A stretch of 64,000 bases of DNA from Achatina immaculata (lineage: Eukaryota > Mollusca > Gastropoda > Stylommatophora > Achatinidae): the NCBI GenBank assembly GCA_009760885.1, contig CM019717.1:47656866-47720865 (forward strand), read 5' to 3'. How positions within the stretch are numbered: the first letter of the stretch is position 1; every line of letters starts with the position of its first letter. A model generated the notes under the pieces. The model did not search any database, was not told the DNA's origin, and saw only the letters and a list, made by a program, of their open reading frames with translations. Below, one piece after another: positions 34,185 to 45,164 of the stretch. The position numbers were made by a program, and so were the translations under genes.

Positions 34185-34470
34185 GAAATAATTACTGGCC
34201 CAGTGAAACCACTAAAAAAAGATAAGCTCTGTGGTTCCATACATGAATTACAAAAAAACAGTGAAATGTGTCTAAGAAACAGGACGACAGATATAGACAG
34301 ACAATGTGAACAAAGAAGAAGAAGATATGTGAGCTAAAGCTGTGATAAATGTTGAATCACACAGCAAGACAGGCACTGACATGGAATCCTCAAGGAAACA
34401 GGAAATGAGGAAGACCTATTATTTTTTTTCCGATTGTAATATTAGTTTGTTAATAATATTCCTAATTCAG

Positions 34471-34795
34471 AATGGGGGTAAAGACACCGTCTGACGAGGC
34501 AATCAGCGCTGATATGCCTGCATCAAGGTTAGCGAACCACAGCTGTCCCACCTTTGTGGTACCCCCAGTAACAGGCCTAGCCTGGCTAAAGGGGCGGGGA
34601 TCGCCTTAGTCCCCATTGTGGTGGAGTCTGCTAAAGAAGCATTGCACAACCCCTGCTTTTTAGCTGTACTCTGGGACTGAAAAAGTAGCTGCCATAACCT
34701 GCTCTCATGCCGATACGATGCTGTGCCTCAACATCTCTACAGCATTGGGTGCAAAGAACAACAGCTCTCAGTTACAGGGAGTTCGTACAAGCACA
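34471..34795 (+). mobile_element. SINE-like element S2, 325 bp
   Basis: Flanked by AATTCAG at 34464-34470 and 34796-34802. Copy B is empty at about 62478-62486. Same family as 2096-2408, in the opposite orientation, and ends CAGGGAGTTCGTACAAGCAC. Confidence 0.75.
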
Positions 34796-34802
34796 AATTC
34801 AG

Positions 34803-35512
34803 GATCTGCCTGTCCAACAAAAGCGACCAGATCAGGCATCTTGTAACGAAGGGGCAACACTCTGAAGTTACTGGCTATTCAGTGGATAACTGGGTACGAG
34901 GATCCAAACCTTTGTCAGAGCTGATATTTATTTCTGTTGAGATAATTGTGTGACTGTAGTTTTTGTAAAGTTGTTGCACATGAATTATTTAAGAATAATT
35001 TCTATTGCTCCAAGTAAGAACATGTAAATAATCCTCACGATATACCTCCATTATAAGCGTATATGATAAAGTCAGCCATTCCACTATAAAGTGTCTGCTT
35101 TTAGGTCCAAAATGATTGAATTTCAGTCTAAACATAGTGTTTTTAAAATAAGAAACTAAAGAAAATACGTAAATGAAATTATCTGTGAATAAATATTTGC
35201 TAAAATAACATATTATTTCTCAACGTAAAACAGCAGTGGATTTCATCCATCTAAATTCTATTAAAAAAGTATTAAAGAAATAGCAAGAAGAGTTTTTTTT
35301 TTTCTCTTTTAAATCATTGTTGGTAGATCTTTCACAATATTCACAGTCATTGAAAGGAAGAGGATTAGAAAGAGGAGAGAAAGGAAAATGCAGTACTCAA
35401 GCTGAATGAGATGTTAGTCAGTGACCCCATAGCTGATTTCTTATGCCAATAGTTAGCAAGTTATAGCTGATCAAGACCCTGCCCTATCTCTACATGATAT
35501 CCTTGAAATCAG
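34803..35512. other. Non-coding stretch, duplicated
   Basis: Aligns with 62487-62711 and 63244-63665 of copy B. AT-rich, with no gene found. Confidence 0.5.
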
Positions 35513-35521
35513 ACAGTAGTT

Positions 35522-35887
35522 CAATCAATCAAGTGCTGTGCCGTGGCGATCGTTTCTCTCCACAATTCCCTGTCTTTAGACTTGATCATGAGATCCGCTG
35601 GTGACTTTATCCCTAGCCACACTGACAGCCCATCCAGTAATTTCTCTCTCTGTCTTCTTCTGTCTCTTCTTCTTTCAATTTTTCCACTTGCTACAGTGTG
35701 TTCCAATTTTCCCCTTCTCAAGAAATGTCCTATAAATCTCACTTGTCTGCCTCTGATCTTTGCTATAATTTGCTTTTTAACTCCAGCCTCTCTTAGGACT
35801 TCTTCATTGGTTTTCTTGACTGTCCATGGTACCTTCAACATCCTTCTTATAAACCACATCTCCATGGCCTCCATTTCTCACTGTACA
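35522..35887 (-). pseudogene. L-A LINE 3' end, 366 bp
   Basis: A 9-bp target-site duplication ACAGTAGTT lies at 35513-35521 and 35888-35896, and copy B is empty near 63685. The minus strand encodes MEMWFIRRMLKVPWTVKKTN, GVKKQIIAKIRGRQVRFIGH and LEHTVASGKIERRRDRRRQR. The C-terminal frame is open for about 110 codons, so the insertion is relatively young. Confidence 0.85.
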
Positions 35888-35959
35888 ACAGTAGTTAGGC
35901 AAAGTGAATAGAGATCAGAGCGGGAGGGCAAACCAAATCCAAAAAATAAGCCATGCTGA

Positions 35960-36735
35960 AGTTGGATATGCTGGAGCAAAAGATGCAGATATCATAGCAT
36001 AGTTGGAAACCATGACACAACGCAGCCAACCTACCTAGGGTGGACTCAGAAGAAGAGTTAACTGGCAACATAAAATAGAGAGTTAATCCTTACATTCTCC
36101 TATTTGGAAAAAAAGAGCCAAATTTTAATAAATGGTGTGAGGTAATTATAACTACAGTGCATCAGAAACTGAAATTCAAACTCTGAGATTTGACTAGGTT
36201 ATATGTGAAATATGGCTTATTCTATAGCTAGAAATCATAAGCAAAACAAAACAAAACAAACAAGAAATTCATTTCATTTTTTTTCTGATTGAATGTACTA
36301 ATTTTATAAATGCATAATAACCTCATGGGACTGGATATTAGATGAGGTAATTAAAAGTACATTGAAACGAAAAAATATACAATGACTTTGAATAATAACA
36401 ATATCCTTTTGATATAAAAAATGAAGATTCAGCTGAATAATCTTTTCACCACAATTTCTCAACAGGGGCTATATGACCACAACTAAAATATGTACATGTT
36501 TATGTTTTCCTATTGTAACAAGGTTTGCCACAGAAAATTTTAATGGGGGGGGGGGGGAATGGCAAAGATATGCGAATCCCCAATGTTTACTATATATTAT
36601 ACCAATGAAATAAATCTCAGAAAATATAAATCATTGGTATTTTCATCAGTTTTATTCCCACATAAATAGGAGTATCAGACTCTGCTCCCTCAGTACAGTT
36701 TATTTTGTTGGTGTAGACAATACCATAAATGCTAT
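35960..36735. other. Intergenic, non-coding
   Basis: No homologue elsewhere in the window. Contains a G run at about 36545-36557. Nothing else recognised. Confidence 0.45.
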
Positions 36736-37090
36736 AGAAGAGTTCTCCAAATATCGTGGACACAAAAAAGAACAAATATATCTATACTACAAGAGCTTAA
36801 TATTGAAGAAGGCTGGCTAGTAAAGAGGATTAAAGAGAGAAAACTTAAATATTTTGGCCACATTAAACGTCATGATACTTTAGAGAAGACCGTATTGGAA
36901 GGATACATAATGGGAAAAAGAAAAAGAGGAAGACCGAAACGAAGATGGCTGCAAGACATCGTTGATGATCTGGAAATGGATGCAGCAGCAGCAGGCCATC
37001 TTGCTCACAACCGAGAGGCCTACAGGAGTGCTGTTTGGGAGGCAAAGTTCCGCAAGGGACAAGCAAAGGAATGAATGAATGAATGAAAGA
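36735..37090 (+). pseudogene. LINE 3' end (family L-C)
   Basis: Plus-strand translation reads RVLQISWTQKRTNIS-like sequence, KLKYFGHIKRHDTLEKTVLE, GYIMGKRKRGRPKRRWLQDI, EMDAAAAGHLAHNREAYRSA and EAKFRKGQAKE then stop, followed by a (GAAT)n tail at 37067-37085. The best-preserved copy of this C-terminal module. 5'-truncated. Confidence 0.8.
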
Positions 37091-38135
37091 CAATACCAAA
37101 AGCAGTATCTTCTTCATTTGGTCGGGCACTGACATAAGAATCTCTCACAAATGTTGCAGTTCATCTCCAGTTTTCATCATTGCCATAGTGCTCCTCCTGT
37201 GGCTGGCTGGGGACTGACCAGGTCATTTGCTTCAGTGGGAGGGTACAATGTGGTGTCTGTTCTCTTTGCTGCAAGCACATAGGTCTGCTGGGCCAAAAGA
37301 CGAGAAGTGATGAACATTATAAGACCTGATATGAGTCACAGCATGGTGATATGGGCTTGTTTATTTGTGATCTGAAGAAATTTTGTTAAATTCACTAACT
37401 GAAATGCAACTGTCGCTTGTTAAGTGTTAAAAATTGAAATGCAGCATCACAGAAGTCACTCATTTAGTCATTCTCTCTCTCACTCACTCTTTCAAACGTG
37501 CACACAACACAGAGAGAGAGAGAGAGAGAGAGATATTCTCTGTTTCAAATTAGCTAACTAAAATTATTGTAATTCTGAGAGATGTATTTTGAAAAGTAAT
37601 ATTTGAGCTTTGTATTAAAATCAAATAGTATAACATAACAAAAATATGTACTGAATCTTCTTGTAAAGAATGAGGTCATTTTTTAAAATGTCACTGTATA
37701 CAATGAAGACATCATTAATAGGAGATCAGTAGGGCTTTCTAATGAGGCTGACAGTGAGCAGTAGGTCCCTGAATTAGAGTGATTATAAAGATTAAACTGA
37801 TTATATTTTTTCTAGACTTTATCCCACCACTGCTGAAAATATACTTCTGTTAACTACAGTTGCTGCAGCGAGGAAACTTCTTGAGTTTCAAATACATAAT
37901 AACCAGCCACATTAAGGGGAAAAAAATGTGGTCCTACAGCAAAAGACAACAACCAGTTAGAACCACGTTTTATCTTAGCTATCTCTCATTGTTAAAAATG
38001 ACAGCATGTGGACACACCTATCATTCATTTAGGTTGCCCAGAGAAAAAATTATTGGTAAGGTGGTTAAAAAAAAAAAAGAATGCAGAAAACAAATTTTCT
38101 TATCAATAATTCTATAGTTCATCATATTAAAAAAG
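37090..38135. other. Intergenic, non-coding
   Basis: Holds a (GA)n run at 37512-37533. No gene or known repeat recognised. Confidence 0.45.
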
Positions 38136-38880
38136 AATATTTCATCATTCTTCTTCTACTGTCTAAATCTGCAGGCCTGTCTCTTGGATAAATTTTACTG
38201 TTTTTTTTTTAGTTCATGTATGGAACCTTAGAGCTTATCTTCTTTGCTGGTTTCACTGGGCCAGTAATTGTTTTCCAGTGTCTTATAGTTGGTGGATATG
38301 TTTCACAGTTTGGGACACTTGGCACATATACAAAGAATGGTAGTACCAACTTTAAACTTTGTATACATTGACTTCAGAGTCGGCAGTGTCCCATTCGGAG
38401 ATGGAAAACGGTGACTTGTTCCTTTCTGTTTAGCATGTGATAGTCATAATGTGTTGGTGTTTGTAGCTTCCTGTAGGTTTTTATCATGAATTTCTTCTGA
38501 TTATAGGTGACTGGTATGTCTGGTTACTCCATTCCAGTATCACTTTGGCCAGACAGTTAGCTTTCTCAGTGCCTGGTATCTCACAGTGGGATGGAATCCA
38601 CTACAAAATGACTCTGTGTTGTCAGCCATTTTTGACAAGGCTTCCTTAGATTCTGGTAAATTGTTGCACTGAAGAGCTTCCAGTACCAATCTTGCATCTG
38701 TGAGAAATACTACAGGGATTGCATAAATTCTGGAGTTTTTCAGCTGCAGCAATAATTGCTCTAACTTCTGCATCATAGCTCTTGCAGAATTTTCCAGTGG
38801 GTATGGAAATCTTGCCAGTGATGGTGTTAATATTTCATAAAAAATGTTTTCTGTTCATCTTTCAGCTGGTTATCCTAAGA
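38135..38880 (-). pseudogene. L-B LINE 3' fragment
   Basis: The minus strand from about 38800 to 38140 matches the RNase H and terminal region of 33640-34320: SCKSYDAEVRAIIAAAEKL-like, RIYAIPVVFLTDARLVLEAL, ALRKLTVWPK, and a tail with GAAGAAGAATGATG. In this copy the RNase H shows TDARLVLEAL, where the 30.5-34.3 kb element has TGSSSV. Confidence 0.7.
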
Positions 38881-38889
38881 CTGCTGTGG

Positions 38890-39990
38890 AAACTTTTCAC
38901 CTCTTGTACAGTGTGGTAAATTCTGGAGTTGGGGAAGGAAAAGCGGCCAGGCATGATACTGACCATATCACCCTCTAGTGTGCTGACAGGTCAAGGAAAA
39001 TAACACCATATCCCCATGTGCCTTTAAAGCATGACAAGATTACCTTTTACCTTTACTTTATGTGATTTACCAAGTTTGTGACATATGACAAATATGATCA
39101 AACAGTTTAATTTTTGTGATAAACGTTTGCTGGAATTTTATGCCAAATTAATTTTAAGAAAAGGCAGACTGAAAAATAAATACATTCTTTAATATAGTTT
39201 TTCATATTTTATATACGTATCAGATATTACTAATCTGGATCAGTGGAGATGTCAGCAGATTGTGCATATGATCAAAGATTCACTTTTTAAAGTGGAAAGA
39301 AAATAATGTTCTGCTTTGCATCAGTTGAAGTTGCTTCATTTCAATGTTTTTTTTTTTAATGAAACGTGGTCTAAATATGGGCCTGCTGCACTCTGCTCAT
39401 TTCTCTCCTCTAATTTTGGTGATCTCATAATTATGTATAATCAATTTTTAAAAAATGATATCCTGATTTCTTCATTGTAATGATTCAGTATGATGTTGCA
39501 TTCACAATTATTTTACTACATGGACAACTTTTGAGACATTTTTTTTGTTATTCCTTTATATGGATAATTTTTTTTTTTTGCATATACATTCTATGACACG
39601 ATGTTAAGTATAAAAATTAGTAAATGGAGAGGAAAATGTTTTAAATCAGGTAAGATTATATGATTAATGATGTAAATAATTTTATTCAGATTCTTTATGC
39701 TTTCAACTTCCAAAATAAATTTAGAACATAACAAAGATCACATAACATAGCTATTACATACTAAAAATAAAACAATGTTAACTGGCTTAACAATATATTT
39801 GTATAAAATAAAATAATTTTTGAAAGTCAAAATAAAAAGAAATATGTCAAATACCTTTTGCCATGGTATTAAATCTGTTTACAAAACATTTATTATTTAC
39901 AAAACATCACCAATAATTAGTAGCACACCGGGTATTGAACTTTATACTCTTTCCTCTGCATCTAACTAAATGATACTTGTAAAATTCTGA
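38890..39990. other. Intergenic, non-coding
   Basis: AT-rich, with an S3-like snippet at 38930-38975. No gene seen. Confidence 0.45.
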
Positions 39991-39994
39991 TTAA

Positions 39995-41376
39995 CTCTTC
40001 GACTGCCATAGTCAGTATCGTGGTAACTTCCTGTTAGTCTAGTGACTGCCATTGTCGTTATAGCGATTTTGTTTCGTTGCAGTGTAAAACTATTGTAAAA
40101 CTTTTTATTGTACACGATTTATCTGCACATGTCTGGTGACCTTTCATAGTTCAAATCAAAGTGTGGTTAACAACCGAGCGAAATCAATGTGTTAACAGAG
40201 AAATTTCAGAATTTATTGTGATTTCAGAGAACATGTCCTATGACCTGACCACTGTTCCTGAATGTATCCCAAGTACATCTAGACCTATTAAATGGACTGG
40301 AGAAGTAGTTAGATGGTTATTTCAGACATTATTTTAGTGAGAATGCCACCACACAATGAGATCAGACAAAAATTTAACTCTTTCCGTGCTGGAGGAAGAA
40401 ACACGGACGTTTTCTGGAGTGCGGGAGTAAAAACGCGGGTCCTTGTCAGTAAGGGGTCTAGCTGTAAAATGGAATGAAAAACAGTGTTTCCATGTACTTC
40501 CGTATACGTAATATGTATCAAAGTGTAGCTAAATGAATGAAAATTTCATAAATGTAGAGTTTTTTAGGAAAAAAGAAGTAATGTGATGTTTTTAGACACT
40601 GATTGTGGCCAGCTCACCATCGGCTAGATCTAGATTCGCGCTTCTTACCCCTATTTACCATCTAAGATGTGTAGATCTACTTATCGATCTCGTATTGTGA
40701 CTCCGTATGGCATTTTCGCTTACTGAATGTCTGAAATAACCTCCTAACTACTCCTAACTACTTCTCCAGTCGTCTAAATATGTCTAAATCTACTTAGAAA
40801 ACATTCAAGAGCAGCGGGGTGGCCATAGGCTATGTCCATACCCCTATCTACATCGTCAAAAATTGAAAAATTTCCATGCTTCTCGTCCGTATTCTCGCTC
40901 GGCATCGCTCGTAACTAGGCACGCATTCGCCATTTTGAAAGTGTCACCGGAATCGCGGACGAAATATGTACAATCTAAATGTTACACCGGTTGTTTTAAT
41001 GAAACAAACTATCCTGACAATACGCTCTCAGCATTGAAACCGGAAGCGGCAGGATAGTGCCAATACGCTCGGGAAGAGTTAAGTAAATCTGGAAATTGCC
41101 GATGGTAAACATCGTACATCTAGGCGTCACTGATGGTAAGCACTACACAATTATCAGCTAAAATCATCACACTACTTCTTTTTTCCTAAAAAAACTCTTC
41201 ATTTATGATATCTTCTTACATTTACAACTATTTTCATGCATAATATGTCTAGTTTTAAAGTGGAAATACTTTGTACATTCACTTTTACAACTATACCTCC
41301 TGTATATATCAAGACCCATGCTTTTTGTGTGGCACGGACAGGAATGTCCACGCTTTTTTCTGGGGCACGGGAAGAG
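39995..41376 (+). mobile_element. piggyBac-like MITE (type 1) with nested MITE
   Basis: TTAA target sites at 39991-39994 and 41377-41380. Inverted ends CTCTTCGACTGCC and GGCACGGGAAGAG. The interior matches 16213-17095. Without the nested insert it is about 680 bp. TTAA duplication plus a CTCTT.. end suggests piggyBac transposase in trans; no reading frame of its own. Confidence 0.82.
40378..41078 (-). mobile_element. piggyBac-like MITE (type 2), nested
   Basis: TTAA at 40374-40377 and 41079-41082. Ends CTCTTTCCGTGC and GCTCGGGAAGAG. The reverse complement matches 17254-17950, including the TGTTACACCGGTTG and TACATCGTCAAAAATT blocks. Inserted into the related type 1 MITE at a TTAA that is still visible as TTTTAAAAA in the uninterrupted copy near 16788. 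Confidence 0.82.
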
Positions 41377-41380
41377 TTAA

Positions 41381-42155
41381 GGTAAATGTTAACATTTACT
41401 AACTGAGGATAAACCAGGTAGTATCAACAGAACATTCTGTTAAAAACAAACAAGTAATACTGGACTGGTAAATGTGCACCACATTTTCTTCAAGGCATTT
41501 TCTGTAATTTCCATCTTTTTTTTTTTTTTTTAATGTTCAAACTCCAGGATCGCAACCTTCAGTTTTATATGAACATGTCACTGCCCAATAACTTTTAAAA
41601 AAAAAAAAAATCAGTTTGTTGGATTCAGTTTTATCTGGTTTTTATTTTCACAGACTGCACAAAGTATTCTGAATGTGGCGGAAAAAAAAAAATCAATCTT
41701 TTATAAGTCCTCTGAGACCACCGCTTCAGCAGCACAACATAAATGGAAGTTTCATGACAGTGAAAATAAAACTTCAATAAAGTATCTATATCATGACTGA
41801 CTTTAATAAAACGTCGCTATGAATAACTTAAAAAATCTGTCATGATTATAACAGAAGTACTACATGTTACTTCTAAATGTTGGCTTTTTCTCAAAGAAAC
41901 AGTAAATTGTTAAAATCTAACAACCATGGTGCCTTAATAATACACTTTCCTTGTTAAAGAGTAAAAAACAAAAAAAAAGGAAGTTAAAAAATGTCAGTTT
42001 AAAAAAAAAAAAAAATTAGCATTTTTTGCAAGAGCTAAAAAAAAGCCAAATTAACACAGCAATGTGACATGGATGAGTCAGAGTAAACACCAAGAAAACG
42101 GTAGAAAATGTCCAGGGCCAAGCTTATCATGTCACTTAGCACAATACAAGAAAAG
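41381..42155. other. Intergenic, non-coding
   Basis: Homopolymer-rich. No gene seen. Confidence 0.45.
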
Positions 42156-42159
42156 TAAC

Positions 42160-42335
42160 AATTTTTTATAAATAGGAAACTACGAGGTTTTGGTACGGTA
42201 AAGTAAGAGAACAAATATTGTAGGATTAAACCTCGAAAAAATCGTAGACAAAGCACTTTGAGACGTGAGAAAGTGCTTTGTCTACGATTTTTTCGAGGTT
42301 TAATCCTACAATATTTGTTCTCTTACTTTACAAGA
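42160..42335. repeat. Fold-back SINE S1 derivative with perfect 62-bp inverted repeat
   Basis: Arms 42198-42259 and 42270-42331 are perfect inverted complements around a 10-nt centre GAGACGTGAG. Both arms are S1 body sequence (CTTTGTCTACGATTTTTTCG). The left side extends into the S1 tail (42160-42197). Confidence 0.92.
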
Positions 42336-43685
42336 AAAGTAGTTCCTTACCTAAACAAAATACATGAACACCTTTCATTTTTGCCTAAAAAAAAAAAAAA
42401 CTGTCATCACAGAGTTTAAATGAATCAGGTACAAATGTATACAAATATTTGAGTGGACAACAACTGGTCATGAAAATTTCATTATCACAAAATTGAGTTT
42501 GAAAATAGGAATAAATCAAGAAACATTTCACTCAATTATGATGGGGGGAGGGGGGAATTCCACTGAGAAATATCTATATCATCTATAAAGCATAAAATGT
42601 ACCACCACCAAACATAGCAAATATCAAGACACAATATTTCTTAATACAGTGGCATCACTACAAGTTCTAACACATCCAAAAATAGTTACTTAAACAACAG
42701 AAAAATGTTGCAGTGTAGAAAAACTTTCATGTATGTTGACCTGTCAATAATCTCACATTTCAGAAGATAAAAGTTTCTTTTGCTGGTCCCATAAATCTAA
42801 CTCAAAAGAAAAAAAGGTTTAGGAGAAGTACAAAACACTCTATAAATTATATTCTCTATCATTCCTAGCTCATGTAGAATAGTGTATATAAAGCATTAAA
42901 TATATACAAAATGTGAAATTTCAAATGAGAAAAACCATTCTTAAAATATGTATAAAATCTATATTTTCCAGTATCTATTTGTTCAGCATCTATAAATGTT
43001 GAGCATGCAATTTTTCTATGGCTCTAAATCTGAAATAGTAATAAATAATAACATTTCAGTTAAAAAAAAAATCTTTCACTGTGTACAATCACTCTTTGTC
43101 ATAAAAATAGAAATGTGCTTCCTGAAAGTACTGAAGTACAAGTTGTGCAAAATAAATTTTTAAAAAAAACAGCAGAAAAAAAACTCAGTCTCACTATATA
43201 TTAAGTAGCATCAAAGTACTGCTGATTTTTGTTTTTTTTTTGGACGTGTGTTTCTGTAAGTGAGATGCCCGCCTTCAGTCTCATTGCTTCTTTCCCCAAC
43301 AAAAAATGTGGGGTACCCATTTTCAGAACCGACAAGATCTAACAAGATGCTAGACAAGAACAAAGTCCCTTCACCTTTAAAAGTCATCTTTGCTTTCAAA
43401 AATAAAAGTTTTCTTATTCATTCAGTTTTATAAGTACTGTTATCTAAACAAGGAGACAGACTGCCTCAGTGAATTCCCATCATCAGCAGGTTGTCTTCAT
43501 TTGTGTCCCACAGTTTTCAACTGTGCTCATTTCATGGGAGAGTAATTTTATACTTCACATTATTTATGAATGCACAAGTTACACTGAAATATTCTTAAAC
43601 TGAAACTTCCTCCTTACTAAAAAACTGAATATAATTGACTAAACAAATCAAATCGTAGTTATTAAAAGAAACCACCTGAAATGAT
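42336..43685. other. Probable 3' flank/UTR of NaGLT1-B
   Basis: Non-coding and AT-rich, downstream of the stop at 44017. A polyadenylation site could not be assigned confidently among many AATAAA-like sites. Confidence 0.35.
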
Positions 43686-43687
43686 AA

Positions 43688-43956
43688 AGACACAGCCGAC
43701 TCCGAAGTCATATGTATACAAAGTTTATGGTTGGTACTACTAATCTTTGTACGGGTGCCCCAAACTGTGGAACATATCCTCCAAAACTGCAACTATGAGA
43801 CACTGAGAAGAAATTACTGGCCCAGTGAAACTGCCAAAGAAGATAAGCTCTACATTTCAACACATAAATTACAAAAAAAAAACAAAAAAACCAATGAAAT
43901 TTATCCAAGAGACAGGACTGCAGATAAAGACAGACAATAAGTACAAAGAAGGAGTA
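43688..43956 (+). pseudogene. L-B LINE 3' end, 5'-truncated
   Basis: Matches 34055-34320. Encodes VRVPQTVEHILQNCNYETLR and RRNYWPSETAKEDKLYISTH, then a tail GTACAAAGAAGGAGTAG. Lies antisense in the 3' flank of NaGLT1-B, about 60 bp beyond its stop. Confidence 0.8.
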
Positions 43957-44016
43957 GTAGTCTGTGGGACTAATCATCATGTGACACATCCTTAAACTTC
44001 TTATACTTAATTTTTT

Positions 44017-45164
44017 TCAAATGTCATGATTTTGAACATTACTATCATTAGGAACTGCACTCAATGGCTTCTGGGATTCTTGTTCCTCAACAAATATAGT
44101 TGATTCTGTGATAGGTGAGGAAAGAGGACCATAACGTTTGTTCGCAAACTGCCTATTAAAATTTAACAGAAACATAAAAACTGCACACAACACGAAGGTC
44201 TCACCAACTAATAGATAGCAGAACCACATATTGCTTAGCTCCTCCATTAAGTAACCTAAAATCAAAGGATTGATCATTGTGCCCAAAGAGGCAGAAACTA
44301 AAATGCAGGAAGATATAGGACCTGTCACTTTAAGCAGCTCCGACTGTGTCCATGAAAATCCAGCAGGAAATATACCCGACATACTCAGCCCAGCCATTGC
44401 TGCAAAGACTGACAGAGCTATAACATTTTCTGCAATAGCACTAATTAAAAAGCTGGTGTAGGCAATTGCCATAAGAGTTAGGCATAGATACAATAGGCGC
44501 ACAGGTGTCAGAAGACTTGACATGAATATCATTAAAAATCTAGACACTGCGAAAGATGCCCAGTATATGGCAGTTATGTATGCCCCTTTGGCTTTTGTGA
44601 CACTGCTGTACTGTCTGACAAGAAATGTCATAAGAAAAGATGCAAACGTGTCTTCTACACAACAGTACAGAATGTAGAAAACACAGAGAGTTCCAAGCAG
44701 GCACAGAAGTACAGGCAAGGGGAGCTTCCTTTGAGTGACTTTCTCCTCTGCTTTGCTCTTCTCTGTCTTCTTTGTTACCTTATCACACACAAAAAACACA
44801 AAGAATGGAATGCCAGACAGAAATGCACAGATACCAGTTATAAGAAAAGCAATGTGCACTTGTGTTCCTTCACCTAAAGAAGGAACATCCTCTGAGGAAT
44901 AATTTGTTGCATTTGTAAAGTTACCACTGAATATAATATCTGTTACATTATGGCCAACGAAAGCGCTGGTATTATTACTGTTGGCTACAGTACTAGCAGA
45001 ACTATTATCCAATGCACCAGTCTCTGTAGTGTCTGATCTCTGTGACAAAAATGGTGCAGTATACAATGGTGATAAAATGCCTCCTAGAGCAAAAGAAAAA
45101 TGTAACAGTTGCATCAGACCTTGACCTTCATTCCCCCATATCCGCATCTGTTCAGAATTACCAG
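44017..45164 (-). CDS. NaGLT1-B coding exon 4 (terminal)
   Basis: 1148 bp from acceptor tttcag|CTGG to the stop. It encodes TM5, the sequon-rich extracellular loop, TM6, a K/E-rich cytosolic loop, TM7-TM12 and a cytosolic tail of about 45 residues. It is uninterrupted, so eight of twelve membrane segments sit in one large last exon. An upstream in-frame Met at 45198 lies in intron 3 and is not the start, because the exon 3 junction is in phase. Confidence 0.88.

Larger units (their letters stand above)
30548..34324 (+). mobile_element. Non-LTR retrotransposon with RNase H domain (family L-B)
   Basis: 3,777 bp bordered by imperfect 11-bp repeats ATCTGTAAGCT (30537-30547) and ATATGTGAGCT (34325-34335). 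Copy B has an uninterrupted counterpart near 62387-62400. Order: 5' region (30548-31110), truncated endonuclease, RT, RNase H, zinc-like C-terminus, tail ACAAAGAAGAAGAAG. RNase H after RT points to the I/Jockey-side clades. Because the endonuclease N-terminus is missing, this copy is probably internally deleted. Frameshifts and stops throughout. Confidence 0.82.
1690..35958. repeat. Direct segmental duplication, copy A
   Basis: Colinear with about 45690-63761. Anchors (A/B): 1697/45691; exon 3 2754/47404; mariner relic 3960/50880; exon 1 5747/53275; minisatellite 9469/55428; Penelope 3' fragment 11340/56895; 13985/59260; 18700/60250; SINE 19340/61000; 24000/62190; 34800/62480; 35930/63720. 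Three hand-aligned stretches (exon 2, exon 3 and 11641-11960) differ at about 4-6% of bases. Most of the length difference is explained by insertions with target-site duplications whose empty site survives in the other copy. The true left breakpoint is outside the window. The right end is where B enters a LINE fragment. Confidence 0.85.
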
